Shown one piece after another: positions 51,701 to 59,321 of a DNA stretch of 64,000 nucleotides (position 1 is the first letter of the stretch; each line of letters begins with the position of its first letter). The position numbers and the translations under genes were made by a program. A model generated the notes under the pieces. The model was given only the letters and a program-made list of their open reading frames with translations. It searched no databases and had not been told where the DNA came from. The stretch comes from Stercorarius parasiticus (taxonomy: Eukaryota; Chordata; Aves; Charadriiformes; Stercorariidae). Where the stretch lies: contig VWZL01000529.1 of NCBI GenBank assembly GCA_013396915.1, forward strand, positions 697,163 through 761,162, given 5' to 3'.

Positions 51701-54700
51701 GTTCAACACACAAAAGAAAATGTCCTTTCCTCACATTTCATTCCAAAACATACTGCAATTTAGAAAATTATAAACTACTCTAAATTATAATTCAGAAAAT
51801 TATAAGCTACTTTATAGCTAGTATGCTACTAAAGCACATTAGAGCTGTCAGATATGACACGAAACATTCAATAGACAGAGGGATGCTATGGCTTTGCTAG
51901 CTAGCACGGCACATGCTACAATTACTGTCTCTGGAATTCCTCACTGGGCTCTCAGCAAAGTACTGTTACAGAAACTGCAGGATATTGAGGCAACAGTTGG
52001 GGAAAAAAAAAAAAAAAAAAAAGAAAAAAGCTTATTAACCAATCCAGAGTTTCGTAACATAAGTTCAGCACAGATCCTTAAGTGAAACGTGAGGCAGAGT
52101 AGAGGGGAATGATGAACTGCAAGGCTCACATTAAAAAGTATTTACACAGGTAACTGCTGTAAATTCAGCATGAAAAACAGATCATCAGTAGTGATCTCCG
52201 TCATAGAACTGTGAAAGTTGGGCTCCTCTTGCTCTCCTATAAAGTTCCTTATCAAAGCAGACACTTGTCCAAGAAACAACATATTAACATAATGTATTTT
52301 AAAGGAGTGGAATCAGTGGGTTATTTCATATATTCTTATACATCTGATAGTTTCGGGGTTTTTTGGGGGGTGGAGGTGGTTTGTTGAGGGTTTGTTTGTT
52401 TGGGAGGTTTTTGGTGTGCTTGTTTGTGTGGGATTTTTAAAATAAGCTCTCCTTTTCTCTTCTTTCAGTGTTTCAGGTATGTCAGTTTGAAATCCTTTAA
52501 TTCCCCTAGAATAAATTCAAGTAGTGCATATGTATTTGGTTGCTGAAACTACAAACTCCAGTCAAGTAAAACAAAACCAAAAAATCTAAGGTAGATAGCT
52601 GGGCACAAAAAAGGGTGGCAGGTGTAAGCGTAAGTTAGTATAACATTCAGAAAGAACAGAGAAATTAGGAGAAAGCATAATTTATACTAGTATGGACTGC
52701 ATTTGGATTCAGACCTGAGTAAATCTCACAGTGTTTAGCAAAAAAAACAACGTTAATGCTTTCCCAGAAAAAAACACCATGTATAACAAATAGCTTCACT
52801 ATCCTTTGCAGTAAAACCCGTTCTGTCCCAGAAAACTATTCTGCTTCAAGTACCCTCAGCTACAAAAAGATGGGTGAGCTTCAATACCACAAATCTTGTT
52901 GCTAAAAACGGTGTGAAAAAATGTAATTATTATGGTATAAAATACAGACAAAAGAGTTTATGAACACCAGGCTTAAGGGCTAACAAAAGGTAGAATTACG
53001 CATGGAGAGATGTCTCCAAATTAACCAAATAGAAATAGAGATTTGGGGTTGAGTTTTGGGGTGGTGGTTTTTTTTTTTAAATTGAGACATCTAATGGCAA
53101 AAGTGCACAGTCCCACTGCATGCCCACACAGAAGATTGCAATCAAGAAGACAAACAAAATTCAGGGACAAAGCTTAACAAATCTGCCAAGTCAGCAAGCC
53201 TGAAGGGGAACGCTCTACCGTACGGACACCTTGGGTGCATGCAAAAGCCCCTCAGCTCTCCTCTGCTACCATGAAGTCCTGTGTACTTTAATGTAAACTC
53301 AATGCCATCTTACAGTACATGGCTGCATTTTGTTATAATATATCGGAAAGAACGAAAGGGATATTGATTAAACCCTTTAAACCACAAGGCATCTGCTGCA
53401 TTATTTACAACTCCTGCCTGGGTTTTGAATACAACGTTAGGCAGCAGGCACTGCGATTTGGTAGCCATGAGCTGTGTGTGCAAACTAATTCTTCACACAA
53501 TTTGAAGAAAAAGTCATACACCAAAATCCTGGGCATTTATTTGACATCCTAATTTCCTCTAGACAAAAAAAAAATCCAACTCACAAAATGAGGTTAATAA
53601 TATTTTGACTGTTCTATGAGCCATTTACCTTGTGCCAACCTTTTAAAGGCCATTTTCTCTTTTTCAGCATGAAACCTTCATGTTTGTCTGGCTTCTGGAC
53701 ATTTGTCTGGCCTATTTTCAGACCCTCTATGATTTCCCAGCTGTCAGGTTCCTGGTGAAAAAGAATAAAGACACATTGATTAACTAACTGTGCACAAACA
53801 TGATGAAAAATTGCACTTACATCTAGCACAAATTCTCCAGTGTAAGACACAGACTCAAGGAGGAGTAGGCTTTTAAATCAGACTATTCAGGTACCAAACT
53901 ACATGGTCACTGTATTATGCTCGGCTGTATCTCATTTGAAACTACTGAATATGAGTATTTTTGGAAGTCTAACCCTTAACAGGTAACTAAAACAAAATTG
54001 AAGCTTATAAAAAAAGTCTGACACTGCAACTGAACGACAATCTGAGGGGTAGGTCTGGACATGCTGTTCACAACAAGGACTGCATCCCATTGAAATAAAT
54101 ACATCAAAATACATGAAAACAGGATCAAATTGTGTCTGAGCTAAGTATAAGAAAGATCAGATGTGCTGCTGGAGGTAACGGTGTAAAAGTACAGGTGGCT
54201 TTGACCACCTGTTAAATCTGTCCAGAAGATACCCCACAAATTAGTGCTGCACCGTAGGAATGAAAAGGATTGAAGAGATTTTGAAAGTGGGGTATGGGCA
54301 GAATTTGCATGTTAAAAATGTATCCTTACTCAGAGTATTCCTTCTCTAAAAAAAGTCAAGATCATGAGACAAAATGTGGAAGAAACCATACTGTTAAATA
54401 CATGGGCATATATTAACAGTTCCCTTCATGGTATTCCCTAATCATAAAAAATTGTAAATCTTCTGATTTTTTAAAGTACAGGCTGTATTGATTCTGGATA
54501 CTCTATTTTTTCCTTATAATCAGAAAAACAAGGAGAAGAGGTTGGTTTGGTTTTGGACGTAACCAGCTCTTGTCTTCAAAGGCATTTTATGACAGACTTT
54601 CACAAACTAATTGTGCCTTTAGACATCTGCAAAAGGAAATTACTTTTTTTTAAGTTTTTCTGCATTCAGTTTCACTGTATTAAGAGAAATATATAGGAAA

Positions 54701-57118
54701 GCTAAATAATTTTCTCTCTAGAGAAAAGAATAGGAACCATACCATTTCAGATACAACCAGCTGTATGCCTTTCAGGGAGCCAATTAAAGCATATTTCTTG
54801 TACATACCACTTCTTATGCATGACGATTTGCACAACTCAAGCTAGACTTATAATATACCATAGTGAACAGCTAACAATCAATATTTTTAAAGAGAAAAAA
54901 GTCATGCCTTTATTTCTGTCCTCTTGCTACTACTGTAATCAAGAAAATTCTGAACCAATTTAAAAATCACCTATTTCTGCTCATTAAGCCTCTATTTTAC
55001 TAATTGTATCCTACGAAGTTGTAAACTTGCATTTTCTCAGACGATCTGTCACAACTCCCAGCAATGTTTTGAAAAGTTATCAAGAGAGGAAGCAGGTCAT
55101 ACAGCATCAAATATTTAAAGGGGGGAAAAAAAAAAATGTCTCCTCCATTTCCCACAAAACTGTTCAAAGCTGAGCACTGTCAGTCTTTTGTAACACCTCC
55201 AAATAAGTTACACAGCCCCGATAATGTTAACATTACTATTATAAAAATACGATTTCAAAAGTCACATCAAATTTCCAATCTACAATTTTCAATAAGGTAT
55301 TGTTATTTTAAGAAGGGTGAAAGCTCTATCGCAAATAATTTACTGCAGTAAACTTTTAAAAAAAAATGTTTACTCAGTTTAGCTTTCCTTGCGTAACTAT
55401 AAACTGGAACTATCCCAGTGCCTGTAAATGCCATGCTCAAAAACTGCCTTTTCTACTTCCCTGTGTTTTCCTTGGATATTCTTTTTCCTCTACTGTAGAG
55501 GGAAGCACACACGCGTTATTTTTCTGCTACAAAGAAGCACTTGACACTTGAGGGGAACAAATTAAACTATGAGTCCCCTGGGGCGAGCAGAGAATCCCTC
55601 TCCACAACTCTGCCAACTGATTCTTCACCATATTGATTTCTCCTTTAGATGATCAGCTGCAGGCATAAGTCTTTTATCTACTAGATAACATCAGTATTGA
55701 TTACTTCTCAACTAGAAATCACACAATCTCATATAGCTATTCATTTAAACAAAAGGCTTGATATAGAAGGACAAAATGAGCAATTATTCAAGTGCAATGT
55801 GGATACCCGTCTTCTGCTGCACCAGTGCTACATGCTGTTTTGAAACCATCCTAACAATCCTAACTGTGCCTCATCCCACAGGTTTGGTGTGATGAGATAT
55901 GCCCAATACAATGGACATTAAGCAAGACCAGCCAGAAACGGGGAAAAACCAAAGTGGAAGTGATATGTTTGAAGGGTCCTCATCCAACGCCGATCCTCAA
56001 GTACAGCACTAGTAGTTTAGGACTTCTGTGATTCCCCCCGTATTACACGACAAATAGCTATGTGAAGCAGCAGGACCAGGGGAACACAAGCACAGTCCCC
56101 GGGTCTGCATATGCCCCAGGTATTGAAAGTAAGGGAGCAACTACCAACTGCTTTCTGAACCTAGTCTTTTTGACTGCAGAGTATTTCTTTTCCAAATAAA
56201 GCAGAGTGAACCATTTCATTTTCCCTGGAGGAACAGAATGTTTCCTTTCGAATTGGTTTTACCTGTTCTGTTTCAGAACTTAACAGAATTTAATATTTAA
56301 TTTCAGATTTTTCTTTTCTACCAAATATTCCATCGCAGCTTTCTCACCTTTTCAGTAACAATCTCACTTTTTCCGATGAAGTACCTTAAAATGAGCCTTC
56401 TTTACATGGAATTAGGCTTATTTGGAATCAGTTATGCCAAAACTGAGGAATTCAGCCAGGAAGAAGTTGACTGCAAAGCACCACACTCAAGGCCGCACCT
56501 TTCAGGAACTGGTGGTGTTACCCCTACAGTTCTATACATTTCTCCGCCTCAGGAAAGAAGGTCTCATCAAGAGATTTTAAATTTCAAACTTTAGGAGACT
56601 ACCCACAAGGAATATCATTAGGACTTATTTTTTAAACTAATATCGTCATTGATTAGCAACACTTTTGGACTTGGATGTGATTTGCTCTACCTTAATAAGA
56701 GGACTGGACTGAATCATTTCTCAAAGGCCCTTCCAGCCCCATCCGCTGAGATTGTAAAACTTGTTCCTCGGATCCATCCATGGGCAAAAAAAAATCCAGA
56801 CCACCACCACCATCCAAATCCTTAATTTTGTTAACATAACATCTACTAAAGATTACTGGCCCCTCTGACGCCTCAGCTGGGGAATAGGAAGCTCCAGGGC
56901 AGGCTCACAGTATACTCAATGGTAGAATCATACAAAACAATATCCCAACGCTGTAAATCAAACTACTTTGTAACCTCAGAGGGTAACTCATCACCCAGAT
57001 TACAGCCCATGCTTTTGCTTACCTTGGATAGAGAGATAGGATCACTTTCAAGGAACTGCTTGCTTAAAGAAGGGTCTGTGCTTCCTGAAGAAGCCTTCCG
57101 CTCCAAAATATTAACACT
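21652..57118 (-). CDS. OSBPL6: Oxysterol-binding protein-related protein 6 (ORP6), 23 coding exons, N-terminus missing
   Basis: ORP6 is a lipid-binding and transfer protein of the OSBP family that works at ER contact sites. Exons read from high to low coordinate and join into 923 codons plus a TAA stop (21652-21654), with all phases consistent. Numbering from the first residue seen: PH domain about 57-147 ([18 protein letters not shown] to AWVSKLRHH), a Ser-rich linker, a cassette exon 295-319, a coiled-coil-like region about 365-440, FFAT motif EFFDAQE 483-489, and the ORD from about 575 to the end with E-Q-V-S-H-H-P-P at 659-666. OSBPL3 and OSBPL7 are the close paralogues. The exon reading [12 protein letters not shown] and the C-terminal R-E-A-W-V are ORP6-like. 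About 34 N-terminal residues lie past 64000. No frameshift or premature stop was found. Confidence 0.97.
22225..22265. repeat. Poly-A (20) plus poly-C (11) tract in OSBPL6 intron
   Basis: A run of 20 A at 22225-22244 is followed shortly by 11 C at 22255-22265. It is low-complexity sequence in the last OSBPL6 intron. Confidence 0.85.
22717..22839 (-). CDS. OSBPL6: OSBPL6 exon, ORD C-terminal helix
   Basis: The exon encodes [20 protein letters not shown], followed by [20 protein letters not shown], a charged helical stretch. The acceptor is ATTCATACAG and the donor is GTGAGTC. The start phase of 1 implies that the preceding intron uses a GC donor. Confidence 0.96.
23420..23546 (-). CDS. OSBPL6: OSBPL6 exon with GC donor
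   Basis: The exon encodes [37 protein letters not shown] and RPDQ. It ends CAAAG followed by GCAAGAAT, a GC-AG intron with an otherwise consensus donor. A normal GT site at the correct phase is absent. Joining here gives DQR-LLEEG, which matches the family DQR-FLEEG. Confidence 0.95.
24302..24446 (-). CDS. OSBPL6: OSBPL6 exon, ORD
   Basis: The exon encodes [20 protein letters not shown], then [17 protein letters not shown] and [10 protein letters not shown]. The acceptor is CTTGCAG and the donor is GTAAGAAG. FGKWHE is a conserved ORD segment. Confidence 0.97.
25549..25693 (-). CDS. OSBPL6: OSBPL6 exon, ORD
   Basis: The exon encodes [38 protein letters not shown] and [10 protein letters not shown]. 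The acceptor is TTCTTAG and the donor is GTAATC. The segment with R-R-W-I-E-H-Y-G-E is conserved across OSBP-related proteins. Confidence 0.97.
26970..27048 (-). CDS. OSBPL6: OSBPL6 exon, ORD
   Basis: The exon encodes [20 protein letters not shown] and NVTLP. The acceptor is TTACATTCAG and the donor is GTAAGC. W-x-x-K-F-W-G-K-S is a family-wide ORD motif. Confidence 0.97.
27668..27731 (-). CDS. OSBPL6: OSBPL6 exon carrying the HHPP signature
   Basis: The exon encodes [20 protein letters not shown] and Q. With the E-Q from the preceding exon it forms the OSBP signature E-Q-V-S-H-H-P-P, which lines the phosphoinositide-binding surface. The acceptor is TTTTCCAG and the donor is GTATAC. Confidence 0.97.
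28082..28219 (-). CDS. OSBPL6: OSBPL6 exon, ORD core
   Basis: The exon encodes [37 protein letters not shown] and [19 protein letters not shown] is the most conserved ORD segment. The acceptor is TTTTCACAG and the donor is GTAAAGC. Confidence 0.98.
28220..30254 (-). other. OSBPL6: OSBPL6 intron
   Basis: This 2-kb intron contains a plus-strand open frame of 165 codons (29251-29748) in a somewhat GC-richer patch, with overlapping open frames on the minus strand. No protein family is recognised, and no OSBPL6 exon is missing here. Confidence 0.7.
30255..30508 (-). CDS. OSBPL6: OSBPL6 exon, linker into ORD
   Basis: This is the largest exon seen. It encodes [16 protein letters not shown], then a run through [25 protein letters not shown] and [13 protein letters not shown], to [32 protein letters not shown] is the start of the ORD lid and core. 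The acceptor is TTTCCCAG and the donor is GTAATA. Confidence 0.97.
30708..30795 (-). CDS. OSBPL6: OSBPL6 exon, acidic linker
   Basis: The exon encodes [20 protein letters not shown] and SVADNISRQ, an acidic Ser/Asp-rich linker with many possible casein-kinase-type sites. The acceptor is TGTTTTAG and the donor is GTATAC. Confidence 0.95.
30796..32168 (-). other. OSBPL6: OSBPL6 intron
   Basis: An AT-rich intron of about 1.4 kb between the FFAT exon and the acidic-linker exon. No repeat or gene was recognised in it. Confidence 0.7.
32169..32306 (-). CDS. OSBPL6: OSBPL6 exon with FFAT motif
   Basis: The exon encodes [33 protein letters not shown] and [18 protein letters not shown] (32202-32222) fits the FFAT consensus EFFDAxE that binds VAP proteins on the ER, with acidic and Ser residues around it. 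The acceptor is ATTTACAG and the donor is GTAGGC. Confidence 0.97.
32307..34714 (-). other. OSBPL6: OSBPL6 intron
   Basis: This intron is AT-rich and holds no recognised gene. It includes an exact two-copy 21-bp tandem repeat at 33440-33481. Confidence 0.7.
33440..33481. repeat. Exact 2 x 21-bp tandem duplication
   Basis: Two perfect 21-base copies abut, at 33440-33460 and 33461-33481. The shared core is TCTTATAAGCTTGTAGAT. The lack of divergence suggests a young duplication. The array is too short for a classical minisatellite. Confidence 0.95.
34715..34822 (-). CDS. OSBPL6: OSBPL6 exon, coiled-coil-like region
   Basis: The exon encodes [20 protein letters not shown] and [16 protein letters not shown]. 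The heptad-like first half fits a short coiled coil. The acceptor is TTTTAAG and the donor is GTAAGAC. Confidence 0.96.
34823..36852 (-). other. OSBPL6: OSBPL6 intron
   Basis: An intron of about 2 kb with no recognised gene or interspersed repeat. It contains a short AGATATAGATATATC-type AT-rich stretch near 36090. Confidence 0.65.
36853..36983 (-). CDS. OSBPL6: OSBPL6 exon, helical region
   Basis: The exon encodes [39 protein letters not shown] and SLSQ. It is an amphipathic, charged helix matching the ORP3/ORP6 linker. The acceptor is TTGCTTAG and the donor is GTATGT. Confidence 0.96.
37970..38135 (-). CDS. OSBPL6: OSBPL6 exon, central linker
   Basis: The exon encodes [20 protein letters not shown], then [15 protein letters not shown] and [27 protein letters not shown] is shared with ORP3, while [11 protein letters not shown] is ORP6-specific. 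The acceptor is TTGCTGTAG and the donor is GTAACTG. Confidence 0.97.
38136..42292 (-). other. OSBPL6: OSBPL6 intron next to the cassette exon
   Basis: This is a 4.2-kb intron. It holds a GC-richer patch at about 39840-40082 that stands out from its surroundings but matches no repeat I recognise. A second moderately GC-rich zone runs from about 40830 to 41220. No gene was recognised. Confidence 0.65.
39840..40082. other. GC-rich patch in intron, identity unknown
   Basis: Composition shifts sharply here, with words such as CCCCGCAGCCCCAAG, GCCCCAGCCCCACGG and CTGCCCGCACGGGAGG. It could be an old LTR or SINE piece, or an intronic regulatory patch. No terminal repeats were found. Confidence 0.35.
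42293..42367 (-). CDS. OSBPL6: OSBPL6 Arg-rich cassette exon (25 codons)
   Basis: The exon encodes [18 protein letters not shown] and AAAVATT. It is 75 nt long with phase 0 on both sides, so it can be included or skipped without changing frame. The acceptor is ACTGTCAG and the donor is GTGAGT. From memory, human ORP6 isoforms of 934 and 959 residues differ by a closely similar 25-residue insert. It adds a basic patch after the PH domain. Confidence 0.88.
43862..43877. repeat. (AT)8 microsatellite
   Basis: This is an uninterrupted AT dinucleotide run within an OSBPL6 intron. Confidence 0.9.
44380..44421. repeat. Two-copy 21-bp imperfect tandem repeat
   Basis: CAAGAAAAAGCATGTTTCTTA is followed immediately by CAAGAAAAAGTATGTTTTAAA, with a few differences between the copies. 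It lies in an OSBPL6 intron. Confidence 0.8.
46886..46978 (-). CDS. OSBPL6: OSBPL6 exon, basic linker
   Basis: The exon encodes [20 protein letters not shown] and [11 protein letters not shown]. It is strongly basic and 93 nt long, with phase 0 at both ends. The acceptor is TAATGTAG and the donor is GTACTG. It matches ORP6 closely. Confidence 0.96.
47894..47997 (-). CDS. OSBPL6: OSBPL6 exon after the PH domain
   Basis: The exon encodes [20 protein letters not shown] and [14 protein letters not shown]. It is leucine-rich and helical, with a conserved R-T-x-S-A-P phosphosite-like motif. The acceptor is TCTGCTAG and the donor is GTAAATA. Confidence 0.96.
48383..48515 (-). CDS. OSBPL6: OSBPL6 exon after the PH domain
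   Basis: The exon encodes [39 protein letters not shown] and [13 protein letters not shown] is shared with ORP3 (W-L-Q-S-S-E-D-M). The acceptor is TGTCTTAG and the donor is GTTAGT, a weaker but acceptable donor. Confidence 0.95.
49047..49211 (-). CDS. OSBPL6: OSBPL6 exon, end of PH domain
   Basis: The exon encodes [40 protein letters not shown] and [15 protein letters not shown]. It holds the C-terminal PH helix with its invariant-type Trp, then a Ser-rich linker. The acceptor is TTTCCAG and the donor is GTATGT. Confidence 0.97.
49331..49444 (-). CDS. OSBPL6: OSBPL6 exon, PH domain
   Basis: The exon encodes [38 protein letters not shown], the middle strands of the PH domain. The acceptor is GATTTTAG and the donor is GTAAAAAG. 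Confidence 0.97.
50161..50214 (-). CDS. OSBPL6: OSBPL6 micro-exon, PH domain
   Basis: The exon encodes only 18 residues, [18 protein letters not shown], the second and third PH strands. The acceptor is CCTTTCAG and the donor is GTAAGT. Confidence 0.96.
50215..53628 (-). other. OSBPL6: OSBPL6 intron within the PH domain
   Basis: A 3.4-kb intron with long A runs at about 50230-50246 and 52003-52022, and a G/T-rich stretch at 52355-52432. No gene or clear interspersed repeat was recognised. Confidence 0.65.
52355..52432 (+). repeat. G/T-rich tract with G-quadruplex potential
   Basis: Runs of G (GGGG, GGGGGG, GG, GG, GGG, GGG) separated by T-rich spacers occur on the plus strand, the template strand for OSBPL6. 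It is low-complexity sequence, and folding is only inferred. Confidence 0.6.
53629..53751 (-). CDS. OSBPL6: OSBPL6 exon, start of PH domain
   Basis: The exon encodes [39 protein letters not shown] and HK. The first PH strand and the ORP6-specific lead [11 protein letters not shown] are both present. The acceptor is TTTCACCAG and the donor is GTAAATGG. Confidence 0.98.
53752..57022 (-). other. OSBPL6: OSBPL6 intron
   Basis: A 3.3-kb AT-rich intron. A short CR1 3'-end relic is near 56701-56757. No gene was recognised. Confidence 0.65.
56701..56757 (+). mobile_element. Short CR1 3'-end relic
   Basis: GGACTGGACTGAATCATTTC, followed by TCAAAGGCCCTTCCAGCCC and a degenerate GATTGT end, corresponds to the last 60 bases of a CR1 element. 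It is a fragment only. Confidence 0.6.
57023..57118 (-). CDS. OSBPL6: OSBPL6 most 5' exon seen, N-terminal linker
   Basis: The exon encodes [20 protein letters not shown] and [12 protein letters not shown], close to the ORP6 family segment S-I-H-I-L-E-R-T-A-S-S. It is 96 nt long with phase 0 at both ends. The acceptor is TTTTTTTAG and the donor is GTAAGC. Upstream coding exons were not found. Confidence 0.93.
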
Positions 57119-58347
57119 CTAAAAAAACAAAAAAGGTAGTTAAAGATAACTTATCATTCAATGTTACTTTTACTTTGCAAAATATATATTAAGTAATGAA
57201 CGACCGATCATTACACTCCATATATGAAATATCAGCATCATGGCTCAAAACATACCAAGTACTACCCATGCATGACACAACTGCACAAATAGTTTGTCTT
57301 CTGAGGCAATACACCTCTCTTTCCTTCCTCTCTTTCTTTTTTTATTTTTTATTTTTAAACTAATTACTCTGTTCAGCCTGGAAACGACTGGGAACTTAAA
57401 AAAGACAGGAAAGACAAGTAATGCAGTTCTTGCCTACAGACATGCAAAGCGCTCCTAGCCAGACCTATTGTGTTTTCTGCTGAGATACAAGACACTGAGC
57501 ATACATATCATGCAGTCGGCACTGCCCTACATTCACTTCTGAAACAAACCATTGCACATAAGGTATTACTGTCTCTAACATACTCATTATCACACCTTAG
57601 CATTTTGTTATTGGCTTCTCAACTGAGGTGAAGTGACTCATTACATGAGTGCTTTTAATAGATTACAGGTGTTCCCAAGATCAGTTACTGGGCCTCAGCT
57701 GACATCTTTTTCTACATCTCACATTATTATTTGCTAAGAATTCTACCACAATATGTCAGTAGTATCTCTTTGGCATGAAATATTACTATTTTGTTTCCAG
57801 GACTTGTAGCACAATGACAAACTTGCAATTGCAATTACCCTCTGAGAAGGGTAAGTTTTTCTCAACTGAAAATGACAATTAAATTTTGTTCACAATTAAG
57901 CTTCTTTACATTCACTGAACAACAGATTACACAGGTACAAATGACAGCAGAAACAATCAATCAGGGACTATAAAAATACATTCAAACAGCAGAGTAAATA
58001 TTATTGTTCATACAGATAACTAAGTACATAAGGACTATAACCAAACTAAATGAAAATAAACACAGCTATTCATATAAACACATCTATAACACAGACCACA
58101 TCTTGCTGCGGAGCAGCACACAGACCTTCATTGTTCTCTTTCAATTTGCAACTGTGAGTCAGAATAGGAAAATGTGGGGATTGTCTCTGTTGTCTGTGGA
58201 GATTAATAAGCATCTCTGCCTCTATGCAACAATAATCGGCATTTATTTTCAGTTACTTTTAATTTAATTTCACCGTGAAGAATGTGGAAAAGCAGCAGTA
58301 TTATGTTACCTGCCACATTCCCCAGGGCCAACCAGCAAAAGCTTTGT

Positions 58348-58770
58348 CATAGAATCATAGAATTGCCTCGGTTGGAAGGGACCTTTCAAATCATCCAGTC
58401 CAACCATCAACCTAACTCTGACAAAAACCATCACTAAACCCTATCTCTAAGCACTGTGTCTGCCCGGCTTTTAAATACCTCCAGGGATGGTGCCTCAACC
58501 ACTTCCCTGGGCAGCCTCTTCCAATGCTTAATAATCCTTTCAGTGCAAAAATTTTTCCCATATCCAGTCTAAACCTCCCCTGGCACAACTTGAGGCCGTT
58601 TCCTCTCGTCCTATTGCTTGCTACTTGGGAGCAGAGCCCCCACCTCTCTACCCCCTCCTTTCAGGCAGTTGTAGAGAGTGATAAGGTCTCCCCTCAGCCT
58701 TCTTTTCTCCAGGATGAACAATCCCAGCTTCCTCAGCCGCTCCTCATAAGACTCATATGCTTTTAAACCT
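58348..58770 (-). mobile_element. CR1 LINE, 5'-truncated 3' end, minus strand
   Basis: The plus strand shows CATAGAATCATAGAATTG, then TTGGAAGGGACCTTTCAAAT, CCAGTCCAACCATCAACC and on to GAGGCCGTTTCCTCTCGTCC, CAGCTTCCTCAGCCGCTCC. This is the full CR1 3'UTR and part of what precedes it in reverse complement, with the terminal ATTCTATG repeats at the low end. It is one of the best-preserved repeats in the window. Confidence 0.96.
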
Positions 58771-59320
58771 TCTGCTTTTTCAAAGAAAGGCCAATCTTAT
58801 AGCCCAATGTCTATTACTAGTCAGACAAGAAAAAAATTTGTATTCATGTGGCACGAGTTCCGCCATTACACGTCAAATAATTCAATATGCCTGTTTGAGC
58901 TGAGCACCACAAAGTTACTAATGATAAACTATGATAAAGTTTTCTCATTGAATAAAGGAAATGCCACTTACGCACACAGCATCACATTTAAACAATATAC
59001 AAGAAAACCTAAATCTGTTCCTCCAAAGAAGATTAAAATGTCACTGGATTAGCATAATCAGGATGATTCCCAACTTTCTTGCCAGTTTTGTTTGGCAGGC
59101 AGGAATCCCTCCATCTTGCGATGGAGCAATGCCCAACACAGATGTTCTGAAGGTCTCGTACGTAGCAGCCAGTGCAGTTTGTTGTTACATAACTGCAATT
59201 TCATTTTGTACAATATTTAGAGTGGTGTAACCCAACAGCCCTCGGCTTGCCAGATTTCCAGTGACATTTTCAGTCGCATGATTTTAAGGCAAGGGAGTTT
59301 TATGCCTTTTTTTTTTTTTT

Positions 59321-59321
59321 N
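59321..59321. other. Single ambiguous base in poly-T
   Basis: One N lies inside a long T run, which is an unresolved homopolymer. Confidence 0.99.
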
